A stretch of DNA of 37,034 bases from an uncultured Roseovarius sp. (GCF_913057115.1 NZ_CAJXNN010000035.1:1-37034), one strand, 5' to 3'; counted from the first letter of the stretch, positions 23,829 through 32,344 are shown. Translations and numbers: made by a program. Notes: generated by a model not told the origin, from the sequence alone.

Positions 23829-24431
23829 ATGACTGCCATCATTTCCCTTTACCAGACTTTCGCGACACGGCTGAACAATGCCGATTGGGTTATTTCGACC
23901 ACGGCCAGATTCCTGTTTGCTGCCTTGTTCTTGATGTATTTTTGGGTGTCAGGCCTCACCAAACTGGGCGAAGGCATGTTTGGCCTGTTCTCACCGTCCG
24001 TGGGCGCGTATGCGCAGATCTTCCCTCGCGCGATGGAAGCCGTGGGATACGACAGCAGCCAACTCAGTTTTTTGCACACACTTGTCGTTTTGGCCGGAAC
24101 CTGGGCCGAGTTTTTATTGCCTGCCCTGATCGTGGTCGGACTGTTGACGCGGCTATCGGCCTTGGGAATGATCGGCTTCGTAATCCTGCAAACACTGACT
24201 GACCTGTATGGCCACGGCGCTATCGGCGAGGCATCGACCGTCGGCGCATGGTTCGACAAGGCACCAGATGCAACCATCCTTGATCAGCGCGCGCTCTGGG
24301 TGTTCTTGCTTTTGGTCCTCGTCATCAAAGGTGCCGGGCCACTGTCGTTGGATCAGCTATTGCTCAAAAATGCGTCTTCGGCTCATCGGGTTTCCCCGCC
24401 GCAATCGCAAGCACACCGCCCAAAACCGTGA
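23829..24431 (+). CDS. bufD: DoxX-family membrane protein of the buf operon
   Basis: A 200-residue membrane protein with four predicted helices: LFAALFLMYFWVSGLTKLG, TLVVLAGTWAEFLLPALIVVG, LSALGMIGFVILQTLTDLYG and WVFLLLVLVIKGAGPLSL. DoxX proteins commonly end bufferin operons; the role (quinone or redox link, or export) is unclear. The hydrophobic part ends near SLDQLLLKN. The last 20 or so residues (SSAHRVSPPQSQAHRPKP) look unlike the family and lie on the opposite strand of the convergent gene's 3' end, an overlap of 68 bases, so the tail may be a late addition through stop-codon loss. Confidence 0.83.
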   Translation: MTAIISLYQTFATRLNNADWVISTTARFLFAALFLMYFWVSGLTKLGEGMFGLFSPSVGAYAQIFPRAMEAVGYDSSQLSFLHTLVVLAGTWAEFLLPALIVVGLLTRLSALGMIGFVILQTLTDLYGHGAIGEASTVGAWFDKAPDATILDQRALWVFLLLVLVIKGAGPLSLDQLLLKNASSAHRVSPPQSQAHRPKP

Positions 24432-24732
24432 AACCGATTGGGAACATGGTGAAGACATTGAAATCAAAGGCATAAAACATCGCTGCAGCCGAGATCAGCA
24501 TAAGCGCACCGCCCCACAGCGCGCGGATCTTGGCCATCGCACCCCCGGCGATGGCCAAGAGCGGCGCAAGGAAACTGACGCTTCGGATCAGGCCCACGCG
24601 ATCGACTTGTTGGGCCAATCCTTCAATCTCGCCAAATTGATCAATGAACTCGGTATAGCCGTAGCTGAAGAACCCGACAAACACCGCGAACAGGCCCCCA
24701 ATGACACCCAGAACCATAGCTGCGCTACGCAT
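24364..24732 (-). CDS. Small four-helix membrane protein
   Basis: A 122-residue membrane protein. An N-terminal helix (VLGVIGGLFAVFVGFFSYGY) is followed by a soluble loop EFIDQFGEIEGLAQQVDR, then three helices ending VLGGVLAIAAGKPDEPKTHF. The layout resembles DUF4064-type proteins, but that is a guess. It is convergent with the DoxX gene and overlaps it by 68 bases at the 3' ends. The ATG at 24732 sits 45 bases after the stop of the ArsC-like gene upstream on the same strand, so the two may be co-transcribed. Confidence 0.65.
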   Translation of the reverse strand: MRSAAMVLGVIGGLFAVFVGFFSYGYTEFIDQFGEIEGLAQQVDRVGLIRSVSFLAPLLAIAGGAMAKIRALWGGALMLISAAAMFYAFDFNVFTMFPIGFTVLGGVLAIAAGKPDEPKTHF

Positions 24733-24776
24733 TTCAAGCTCCTAACCGTTTCAAAGCAGATAGGTATTTTTGCCAA

Positions 24777-25091
24777 TCATCCAAGGAGTTGAGCTTGTAC
24801 GTCCTTGCCCCAACCAAGGAAAAACTGATCGGTTGAGACAATCAGTGGGCGTTTCATCAAGGTCGGATGCTCGGCGAGCAATTCAAGCACGGGGCGGGCG
24901 CGCGTGGCCTCGTCCAAACCACGCCATGTGGTGGAGCGGGTGTTGAGCAGGGCATCGCCCAAGACCTCATAAGCGGATTTCAGCACGCCACCCGGCACAC
25001 CCTCGGTCCGGACATCGACGAACCGCGCATCCGGCAATGATTTCAAGGCCTTGCGGCAGGTGTCACAGGTTTTCAAACCGTATAGGATCAT
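24777..25091 (-). CDS. ArsC/Spx-family thioredoxin-fold protein
   Basis: A 104-residue ArsC/Spx/MgsR-family protein. The N-terminal strand MILYGLKTCDTC carries Cys9 and Cys12 (CxxC); RPLIVSTD near residue 85 is the cis-proline-type region of the fold. Arsenate reductases of the glutaredoxin-linked class use a single N-terminal cysteine and a later arginine triad, and the function of short relatives such as this one (YffB-like) is unsettled. No ars genes are nearby, so an arsenate role is not supported. The ATG at 25091 is preceded by GGGGAAA. It is divergent from the cold-shock gene. Confidence 0.8.
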   Translation of the reverse strand: MILYGLKTCDTCRKALKSLPDARFVDVRTEGVPGGVLKSAYEVLGDALLNTRSTTWRGLDEATRARPVLELLAEHPTLMKRPLIVSTDQFFLGWGKDVQAQLLG

Positions 25092-25120
25092 CGCATTTCC
25101 CCGGTGTTTCCGCCTCAATA

Positions 25121-25174
25121 ACGGGCATTGGCGGAACAGTCACGGGGGTTTCGCTTGCTTTTTACAATGCCCGT
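25121..25174. promoter_or_regulatory. 10-bp inverted repeat in a divergent promoter region
   Basis: ACGGGCATTG (25121-25130) and CAATGCCCGT (25165-25174) are a perfect inverted pair around 34 bases. It lies between the divergent ArsC-like and cold-shock genes. It could be an operator or, in RNA, a 5'-leader stem. Confidence 0.5.
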
Positions 25175-25262
25175 GTAATCATCCTTGGGTGCCAAGGCTT
25201 TAGGGGGTTGGTGCGTGGCCCGGCAGGATCCGGGGACGATGAAGATCAGAAGGAGAAACGGC

Positions 25263-25469
25263 ATGCCCAGTGGCACCGTGAAGTGGTTCAACACCACGAA
25301 GGGATACGGATTTATCGAGCCAGATCAAGGCGGTAGCGACGTATTCGTACACATCAGCCAAGTCGAACGGTCGGGCTTGACCGGGTTGGCGGACAATCAG
25401 AAAGTCGATTACGAACTGGTGGAAGGCAAAGATGGCCGCCAGATGGCTGGCGACCTCAAACCCCTGTAA
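25263..25469 (+). CDS. Cold-shock protein, CspA family
   Basis: A 68-residue single cold-shock domain protein binding single-stranded nucleic acid and acting as RNA chaperone. Both RNA-binding motifs are present: KGYGFI (RNP1) and VFVHIS (RNP2), preceded by SGTVKWFN. The C-terminal VEGKDGRQMAGDLKPL is a usual variant. The true start is the ATG at 25263 with AAGGAGA seven bases upstream; the frame is open above it. Between the divergent neighbour and this ATG there are about 170 bases, leaving room for the long 5' leader typical of cold-shock genes. Confidence 0.93.
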   Translation: MPSGTVKWFNTTKGYGFIEPDQGGSDVFVHISQVERSGLTGLADNQKVDYELVEGKDGRQMAGDLKPL

Positions 25470-25495
25470 AACAACGGAAATTTCCGCCCAAGGGC

Positions 25496-25777
25496 TTAGT
25501 AACAGCCCTTCACGCCTTCGGCACAGGTGTCAACGACGCGACTGTGGCGCAGGCGAGTGACATGCCGTTTCTTCGGAACGGGATGACGCATAACCTGTTG
25601 ATATGATTGGTTTTGATTGGGCTGACCGCAGCAAATGACACCGTTCATGGTGATCGGTTGCAGGCCGCTGGGGCAATAGTTGGCACCGGCGTCATAGGCG
25701 TAAATCTTGGGGCCTCCGGCAGCGGCCGGAGCCGCGATGACAGCGGCGAGAAGGGCGGCGGAGAGGGGGAAGCGCAT
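25496..25777 (-). CDS. Secreted cysteine-containing small protein
   Basis: A 93-residue exported protein, not recognised. A signal peptide (residues 1 to about 20, MRFPLSAALLAAVIAAPAAA) is followed by a mature part with five cysteines: NYC, ICC, DTC and KGC. The middle is Gln/Asn-rich (GQPNQNQSYQQ) and then strongly basic (KKRHVTRLRHSR). The ATG at 25777 has AGAGG six bases upstream; the longer frame begins without a ribosome-binding site. It is convergent with the cold-shock gene, 26 bases apart. Possibly a periplasmic disulfide-stabilised protein; function unknown. Confidence 0.65.
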   Translation of the reverse strand: MRFPLSAALLAAVIAAPAAAGGPKIYAYDAGANYCPSGLQPITMNGVICCGQPNQNQSYQQVMRHPVPKKRHVTRLRHSRVVDTCAEGVKGCY

Positions 25778-25945
25778 GTGGAACCTCTTGAAAACGCTGA
25801 AAAATAATCCTGATACTGCTTGCAATCGTAGCCGATCCCCCGCCCCTGTCAAACCTTTTGGGCCCGGACGGGCGCATCCGCGAAACAATCTGAACGCGTG
25901 AGTCTTATTGACCACGCCGCGCGGACAGTGCGGCCAGCAAAATTT

Positions 25946-26028
25946 TCGTACGAGTCGTACGCTTACTCCCCGCGTTTCGTACGAAAATCCGGGGGGCCTG
26001 AAACTGTTTCGTACGAGTCGTACGAAAC
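25946..26028. repeat. TCGTACGA repeat element B
   Basis: Same parts as element A: a double unit at 25946-25961, a single unit TCGTACGA at 25977-25984 followed closely by a G6 run, and a double unit at 26009-26025. The last is flanked by GTTT and AAAC, making a 23-bp palindrome (26006-26028) with arms GTTTCGTACGA / TCGTACGAAAC around one G. Confidence 0.82.
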
Positions 26029-26623
26029 CGGGGCTTCACACGGGCCAGATCGCTGCCGCGCTGAGGGGGCCGCACGGTGGGGTCAGGGGGTGTTAACGCA
26101 TTGCGGGGAGATTGGGCGCATGTCGTTTGGAGATGTCATGTCCGATGCGCTGCCCCGACCTGTGATTGATGCGCGGGCGCGGGATCAAGGCGCGCAGCGC
26201 CGCCGCGCCAAAGCCGACGCGCCCCGTCGCCCCAGAGGGGCGCCGACATGACGGTGGCACGCCTTCGGCGTGACGCGGCGGCTTTTTGGCCATTGCTGCG
26301 CACCGCTTGAGGTTTTTCGGATTTGGCAGGGATAAAGCGCTGCCGCCCATATGGGGCAATCGCCCCCGCGCGCGTCGTCTTTGGCGCGGCTCTGGCACAA
26401 TCAATAGCTGTATTGCAACAGAGGGCCACGCCCGGCCCTGGGAGGGCATTGGGGCGGGGGCTTGGTGTGGGGCGGTCCAAGAGTCCGAAACCGATATTCA
26501 GCATGGCAACTGTTGCAGGACGCCCTCCCGGGGGGAGGGTCGGGCGTGGCCCGTCAGAGCCGGGCGGCTCGGGTTGCCAGCGATGCGCTATGATTCCAGC
26601 GCAGAGAAGTTGGGCAATTGGTG
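26029..26623. other. Gene-free G/C-rich stretch upstream of the thyX stop
   Basis: Several long frames exist here on both strands, but all are Arg/Pro-rich translations of G/C-rich DNA without ribosome-binding sites, and none looks like a protein. Small hairpins include GCCCC-AGA-GGGGC near 26232 and CACGCC-TTC-GGCGTG near 26260. A large inverted repeat occupies 26423-26552. Confidence 0.5.
26423..26552. repeat. 130-bp element with nested inverted repeats
   Basis: The ends GGGCCACGCCCG (26423-26434) and CGGGCGTGGCCC (26541-26552) are a perfect 12-bp inverted pair. Nested within are GGGAGGGC (26440-26447) and GCCCTCCC (26522-26529). The enclosed 74 bases have no clear coding content. The layout suggests a MITE-like or palindromic intergenic element. 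Confidence 0.6.
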
Positions 26624-27529
26624 TTACCCCAACACCTCCTGAAACTCGCGCCATTCCCCCTTGCTCATGCCTGAGGTTTCCTGGGTGACCTCCTCGCCTT
26701 TCAGCATCCGGCGGAGGCAGTCGAGGCCCTTGGCCGAGAGGGTCGCACCGCCCATGCGGTAATCCTCGAAAGCGCCATAGGCAGCGGGGACCCAATCGGC
26801 GACGATCTTGCAGAGTTCCTCGGCATAGACGCGGATTTCGTATTGGGCGTGGTGGTCGGCGCGCAGGCGCAGGAAGTGCAGCAGGTTGTGCAGGTCGACT
26901 TTCCAGTACCATTGGGTATAGACATTGGCGGGCAGGTTCATGCGGGCCAGCTCCCGCGCGAGGCCCTGTTGGCCCTCTTGGCTGATCATCTCCTCGTAGT
27001 GGTCATAGGCGCGCATGGAATCCTCTTGCAGGAGGCGCAGGACGCGCTCGGCCTCTTCGCCTTGAAGCGCCTCACCGCGGCCTTGGTTGTTGGTGGTGGA
27101 TTGCGCGGCGAGGTGATCGGGGGCGGGAATGTAGAACTCCCGATCAAGGATCGAATAGCGGGCGGAGTATTCGTTGACGTTAGCGGTGCGGTGGCGGATC
27201 CATTGGCGCGCGACGAAAACCGGCAGTTTGACGTGCAGCTTGATCTCGCACATCTCGAAGGGCGTGGAATGCCAGTGGCGCATGAGGTAGCGGATCAGCC
27301 CCGCGTCATTGCTGACCGATTTGGTGCCTTTGCCGTAGGACACGCGGGCGGCCTGACAGATGGCGGCATCGTCGCCCATGTAGTCGATCACCCGGACAAA
27401 GCCGTGATCGAGCACCGGGTAGGCGGTGTAGAGGTGTTTTTCCATCCCCGGGGCGGTGGTGCGCAGGGTGGATTGCGGTGTGCCGCGCTGGTCTTCGATT
27501 TCGGCCTGTTGTTCGGGGCTGAGGGGCAT
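26624..27529 (-). CDS. thyX: Flavin-dependent thymidylate synthase
   Basis: Makes dTMP from dUMP with methylene-tetrahydrofolate, FAD and NADPH. The 301-residue protein carries the ThyX signature [15 protein letters not shown] at residues 112-126. Additional segments are the preceding [10 protein letters not shown], the [18 protein letters not shown] stretch and [12 protein letters not shown], which belong to the folate and dUMP sites. ATG at 27529 with AAGGA upstream is preferred to the ATG six codons earlier. It is transcribed alone, with about 290 bases before the divergent gloA gene; that gap shows no gene. Confidence 0.96.
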   Translation of the reverse strand: MPLSPEQQAEIEDQRGTPQSTLRTTAPGMEKHLYTAYPVLDHGFVRVIDYMGDDAAICQAARVSYGKGTKSVSNDAGLIRYLMRHWHSTPFEMCEIKLHVKLPVFVARQWIRHRTANVNEYSARYSILDREFYIPAPDHLAAQSTTNNQGRGEALQGEEAERVLRLLQEDSMRAYDHYEEMISQEGQQGLARELARMNLPANVYTQWYWKVDLHNLLHFLRLRADHHAQYEIRVYAEELCKIVADWVPAAYGAFEDYRMGGATLSAKGLDCLRRMLKGEEVTQETSGMSKGEWREFQEVLG

Positions 27530-27819
27530 GGGGCATCCTTTCGTCAAGCGGGGCGAGTCGTGACACGACTATATCTCGCGGATCGCGCGGACAAAACGAC
27601 AATATGGGGTGCTGATCGTGTTTCCTGAGCGAAGGCATGCCTTGTGCGGTCGGTGGTGCTTGTGCAGTTCGAGGTGATGAATTCGACGGGCTGAACGGCG
27701 ACTTGGGTGTCGGTGGTCAAGATGAGCTTGGCTTTGGCTTGTGAATCCGGGGCTTTCCCCTCGACAGACGCGCAGGCACGATTATCCTTTGACGAAAGAT
27801 TTGAAAGGAGTGATCCGCG

Positions 27820-28248
27820 ATGCGCGTAAGATACCTGCACACGATGGTTCGGGTGAAGGACCTGGAAAAATCCAAGGAATTCTATGAGTTGCTGGGCCTG
27901 AAAGAGGTTCGGCGCATGGATGTGGAGGCCGGGCGCTTTACGCTGGTTTTCATGGCGCCGGAGGGGCAGGAAGAGTGCCCGGTGGAGCTGACCTATAACT
28001 GGGATGGGGATGATGCCCTGCCCGATGACAGCCGCCACTTTGGGCATTTGGCCTATTCGGTCGGCAATATCTACGAGATGTGCGCGCATTTGCAGAACAA
28101 TGGCGTGACCATCAACCGCCCGCCGCGTGACGGGCGGATGGCCTTTGTGCGCAGCCCTGACAATATCTCGATTGAGTTGTTGCAGGAGGGTGAGGCGCTG
28201 GAGCCGGCCGAGCCTTGGGCCAGCATGGAGAACACGGGCCATTGGTGA
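27820..28248 (+). CDS. gloA: Lactoylglutathione lyase (glyoxalase I)
   Basis: Converts the hemithioacetal of methylglyoxal and glutathione to S-lactoylglutathione. The 142-residue product has the two-module vicinal-oxygen-chelate fold. Metal ligands are His7 (YLHTMVRV), Glu56 (PVELTYNW), His76 (FGHLAYSV) and Glu119 (SIELLQ), all present, with NWD/GDDALPDDSRHFGH typical of the nickel-type bacterial enzyme. GGAG precedes the ATG at 27820. Its last four bases form the GTG start of the DUF1194 gene, so it heads a three-gene operon of mixed character. Confidence 0.95.
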   Translation: MRVRYLHTMVRVKDLEKSKEFYELLGLKEVRRMDVEAGRFTLVFMAPEGQEECPVELTYNWDGDDALPDDSRHFGHLAYSVGNIYEMCAHLQNNGVTINRPPRDGRMAFVRSPDNISIELLQEGEALEPAEPWASMENTGHW

Positions 28249-28943
28249 GGATTTGCGCGGCGCTGTGGCTTTGGGCCTTGGCGGCGCTGCCTGCCGGGGC
28301 CGAGGGGTGCCGTTTGGCGTTGGTTCTGGCGCTGGATGTGTCCTCGTCGGTGGATGAGGTGGAATATGATTTGCAGCGCGTCGGGCTGGCCGCGGCACTG
28401 GACGCGCCCGAGGTGCGGCATGCGATCCTCGGCGGCGGGGCCGGGGCGGTGGCGCTTTCGGCCTATGAGTGGAGTGGGCGCTACAAGCAGAAGGTGCTGC
28501 TGGACTGGGCGCTGTTGCAGACAGAGGCGGATATCGACCGGGCGGTTGATGCGCTGGCCGGGTCGGTGCGCAGTGAAAGCGAGTTTCCCACGGCCATGGG
28601 CTATGGCATCGGCTATGCCGCGCGGATGCTGGCGCGCGCGCCTGAATGCGCGCGGCGGGTGATTGATGTCTCGGGCGACGGGGTGAACAACGATGGCTTT
28701 GGCCCACGCCTTGCCTATCGGCATTTCCCCTTGGCCGATGTCACCGTGAATGGCTTGGTCATCCTTGGCCATGACGAGGAGGTTTTGGGGTTTTACCGCA
28801 ACGAGGTGATCCGGGGGCGCAATGCCTTTCTTGAGACCGCCAATGGTTTTGAGGATTTCCGGAACGCCATGACCCGAAAGCTCTACCGCGAAATCAACGA
28901 TATCATGCTGGGCGGCGCGGTGCCCCCTGCCCCGCGCGGATGA
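28245..28943 (+). CDS. DUF1194 secreted protein, copy 1
   Basis: A 232-residue exported protein of the DUF1194 family, which has a von Willebrand factor A-like fold. After a signal peptide (MRICAALWLWALAALPAGA, residues 1-19) comes the MIDAS-like LALDVSSSVDEVEY (Asp31, Ser33, Ser35), later VIDVSGDGVNNDG and the FLETANGFEDFRNAM end region. GTG at 28245 is chosen because it overlaps the gloA stop as GTGA and gives a proper signal peptide; the frame extends further upstream inside gloA. It probably binds a metal and a partner in the periplasm. The second copy follows with an ATGA overlap. Confidence 0.85.
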   Translation: MRICAALWLWALAALPAGAEGCRLALVLALDVSSSVDEVEYDLQRVGLAAALDAPEVRHAILGGGAGAVALSAYEWSGRYKQKVLLDWALLQTEADIDRAVDALAGSVRSESEFPTAMGYGIGYAARMLARAPECARRVIDVSGDGVNNDGFGPRLAYRHFPLADVTVNGLVILGHDEEVLGFYRNEVIRGRNAFLETANGFEDFRNAMTRKLYREINDIMLGGAVPPAPRG

Positions 28944-29641
28944 AATGCGCGGCGCTATTGTTTGGCCTTTGGGCCGGGGCGGCGCAGGCGGCGTGCCGGC
29001 AGGCCTTGATGTTGGGGCTGGATGTCTCGGGGTCGGTCGATGGGGCCGAGTATCGCTTGCAGTTGGAGGGGATTGCGCGCGCCATGGAGGCCGCAGAGGT
29101 TCAGGCGGTGGCGCTGTCCATGCCGCAGGCGCCCATTCGCTTGGCGGTTTATGAATGGGGCGGTGTTGGGCAACAGCGGGTGCTTGTTGATTGGGCCGAG
29201 TTGCGAGATGCGGAGGATATGGCGCAGGTGGCGGCGCGATTGCGGGCGGTGACACAGCGCTATGACGATCCGGGAACGGCCATCGGCGCGGCCATTCGTT
29301 GGGGGGCCGAAGCGCTGGCGACGCAGGATTGTTGGCAAAAGACCTTGGATATTTCCGGTGATGGTCCGTCGAACGATGGCCCGCATCCGGGGCAGTTGCC
29401 TGACGCGGCGGTTGCGGGGATCACCGTCAATGGTTTGGTTGTCGGGCCGCAGGCGCGGGCCAATATCAGCAAGGACCTGAGCCAAGTGATTTCGATGCAG
29501 GCCTATTACCGGCGGCATGTGATCCGGGGCCCGGGGGCCTTTGTTGAAACCGCATCGGATTATCAGGACTTTGCAGCTGCCATGCAGCGCAAGCTGGAAA
29601 AGGAGATGGCCGCGCCGCAGGTGGTGCGGGCACGGCCATGA
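28940..29641 (+). CDS. DUF1194 secreted protein, copy 2
   Basis: A 233-residue paralogue of the preceding gene. Signal peptide MKCAALLFGLWAGAAQA is followed by GLDVSGSVDGAEY (Asp28, Ser30, Ser32), TLDISGDGPSNDG and FVETASDYQDFAAAM. The two copies share architecture throughout but only moderate identity, so the duplication is old. Start codon and the previous stop overlap as ATGA, implying coupled translation and perhaps a heterodimer. It ends 30 bases before the stop of the convergent MarR gene. Function is unknown for the family. Confidence 0.86.
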   Translation: MKCAALLFGLWAGAAQAACRQALMLGLDVSGSVDGAEYRLQLEGIARAMEAAEVQAVALSMPQAPIRLAVYEWGGVGQQRVLVDWAELRDAEDMAQVAARLRAVTQRYDDPGTAIGAAIRWGAEALATQDCWQKTLDISGDGPSNDGPHPGQLPDAAVAGITVNGLVVGPQARANISKDLSQVISMQAYYRRHVIRGPGAFVETASDYQDFAAAMQRKLEKEMAAPQVVRARP

Positions 29642-29671
29642 GCCAAGGAGAAGGCCGGTAAAAAAGTTGCG

Positions 29672-30172
29672 TCAGTAGATATAGCGGATCTGGTCCGTCC
29701 AGTAGCGTTCGACCCGGCGCAGGGAGCTGGTGATCTGGTCGATGCCATCAAGGCCGATCACGCCTTTGTCCTGCATGCCGTCGGCGTGACGTTCGAAAAG
29801 CTGTGCCACGATATCGCGAATACCGCGCCCCTTTTCAGTGAGCCGGACCCGGACCGAGCGGCGGTCAACCTCACAGCGTTGGTGGTGCATATAGCCCATT
29901 TCCACCAGCTTCTTGAGGTTGTAGCTGACGTTGCTGCCTTGATAGTAACCGCGCGTTTTAAGCTCCCCCGCTGTCACCTCGTTGTCGCCGATGTTGAACA
30001 GCAAAAGCGCCTGTACCGCGTTGATCTCAAGAACGCCGACGCGTTCGAATTCATCCTTGATGACATCCAGAAGCAACCGGTGCAGCCGTTCGACCAGCGC
30101 CAGCGCATCAAGGTAGCCTGTCATGAAACCCTGCTTGTTCGCGGGGGTCTCGAAGGGGGTGTGCAAACTCAT
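29672..30172 (-). CDS. MarR-family regulator, LdtR-like
   Basis: A 166-residue winged-helix regulator. Residues about 30-110 hold the MarR core: EINAVQALLLFNIG, AGELKTRGYYQGSNVSYNLKKLVEMGY (helix-turn-helix) and the wing RCEVDRRSVRVRLTEKG. The sequence fits the alphaproteobacterial LdtR type linked to cell-envelope and stress genes, although target genes are not adjacent here. ATG at 30172 has GGAG seven bases upstream; an ATG twelve codons earlier lacks one. The upstream region contains the dyad-like TTGCCGAATAATCGGTTAA, a possible autoregulatory site. Confidence 0.87.
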   Translation of the reverse strand: MSLHTPFETPANKQGFMTGYLDALALVERLHRLLLDVIKDEFERVGVLEINAVQALLLFNIGDNEVTAGELKTRGYYQGSNVSYNLKKLVEMGYMHHQRCEVDRRSVRVRLTEKGRGIRDIVAQLFERHADGMQDKGVIGLDGIDQITSSLRRVERYWTDQIRYIY

Positions 30173-30378
30173 GTCCGTCTCCGTGCGATACTGCTCAGAG
30201 AGGGACATTGGGATAAATTGCCGAATAATCGGTTAAACCCTATGGGAGGCGTATAAAATCCGAACTAAAGTGTATCGCGAATAACCTGAATGACAGCTTT
30301 TCGCGAAATGCAGCCCAGCACTGAATCGTTGCACGCGTTCCGTCCTTCGCTGATAGCTCAGATCAAAGGCGGACCACT

Positions 30379-30651
30379 TTATTTGGCACCGCTGGCGTTC
30401 GAAAGCCGTGCAATATCTTCGATCAGAGGCGCGAGCGCATCAGGTGCCGGGGCCTGCCCCGTCACCCATTGATAGAGATCCTGATCGTTTTCGGACAGAA
30501 GCGCATCGTAGGTGTCGAGGCTGGCCTCATCCAGATCGGCCAAGCGCGTGTCGGCGTAGCGGCCAAGGATGATGTCCATCTCCTTGATGCCACGCCGGAT
30601 GGAGCGCATGTAAAGCCGCTTGAGCCGGATGTCGCGGGTTTCTTCAGGCAC
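30379..30651 (-). CDS. sdhE: Succinate dehydrogenase assembly factor (FAD assembly)
   Basis: A 90-residue protein of the SdhE/SDHAF2 family, which helps attach FAD covalently to succinate dehydrogenase subunit A. The conserved RRGIKEMD segment at residues 19-26 includes the RGxxE motif, with LGRYAD and the acidic helix LLSENDQDLYQWVTG following as in homologues. Translation starts at a GTG (30649-30651) inside the last codons of the XRE gene, an overlap of eight bases. The sdh genes themselves are not in the window; aconitase, another TCA enzyme, lies 4 kb away. Confidence 0.93.
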   Translation of the reverse strand: MPEETRDIRLKRLYMRSIRRGIKEMDIILGRYADTRLADLDEASLDTYDALLSENDQDLYQWVTGQAPAPDALAPLIEDIARLSNASGAK

Positions 30652-31048
30652 CCGCCTCGTCCTTGAGTTTGGAGCGCAGGGTTTTTTCCAAGCGGCCCAG
30701 GCGGTCCACGTATTGCGCCATATGAGTGCGGATATCGCGAATCTCGGTCAGCATTTCGGTGACGTCACGCGAAAGTTCACCTTCTTCCCCCGGCGCGTCG
30801 GGGCCATCGCCCTCGCCCGAAAGCAGCCACAGAAGCGAGACATTGAGCAGGCCCGCCATCATCGACAACTTGTTGGCGCGCGGCTCGCTCAGGTCGTTTT
30901 CCCAGCCTTTGAGGGTCTTGAGTTTCACCCCAAGGCGTTTGGCCAGTTCCGTTTGTGTCATGCCTGCTTGTTCGCGGGCACCGGCGACACGGTCGCCGAA
31001 GGTGGTGGCCTCGGGGTCGAACCAGCCGTCGTTGGTTTGCTCGTTCAT
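30644..31048 (-). CDS. XRE-family transcriptional regulator
   Basis: A 134-residue DNA-binding protein. Residues about 17-75 form the helix-turn-helix domain: FGDRVAGAREQAGMTQTELAKRLGV and KTLKGWENDLSEPRANKL. The C-terminal part (about 85-130) is Glu/Arg-rich, predicted coiled coil (TEMLTEIRDIRTHMAQYVDRLGRLEKTL), probably for oligomerisation. It overlaps sdhE by eight bases, with the regulator first, so both are translated from one message. It is divergent from the aminotransferase gene across 93 bases, a likely place for its operator. Confidence 0.85.
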   Translation of the reverse strand: MNEQTNDGWFDPEATTFGDRVAGAREQAGMTQTELAKRLGVKLKTLKGWENDLSEPRANKLSMMAGLLNVSLLWLLSGEGDGPDAPGEEGELSRDVTEMLTEIRDIRTHMAQYVDRLGRLEKTLRSKLKDEAGA

Positions 31049-31123
31049 GGGACTTCCTTTCGCGTGATCCTGCAGGGTGCTTGATACGTCTTGTCGCGGA
31101 CTCTAAGACATTCGAAGAAGTGA

Positions 31124-32344
<1,221 letters not shown>

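Noticed and set aside
24777..25091. Arsenate resistance function for the ArsC-like gene
   Set aside because: No ars genes nearby and the family includes many proteins without arsenate activity.
19456..26028. CRISPR array suspected from regularly recurring TCGTACGA
   Set aside because: Only three short units per site, no equal spacers of 30-40 bp, units are palindromes in both orientations and no cas genes are present.
25898..26251. Plus-strand frame of 117 codons after the Cys-rich protein gene
   Set aside because: It reads through the TCGTACGA element (repeated SYESYE and similar) and then Arg/Pro-rich G/C DNA; no plausible start or family.
26136..26912. Long minus-strand frame overlapping thyX
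   Set aside because: Arg/Pro-rich translation of G/C-rich DNA in a frame opposed to ThyX; the ThyX signature fixes the correct frame.
27544..29255. Long minus-strand frames opposite gloA and DUF1194 genes
   Set aside because: They arise from high GC3 of the real genes; Pro/Arg/Ala-rich, no start signals.
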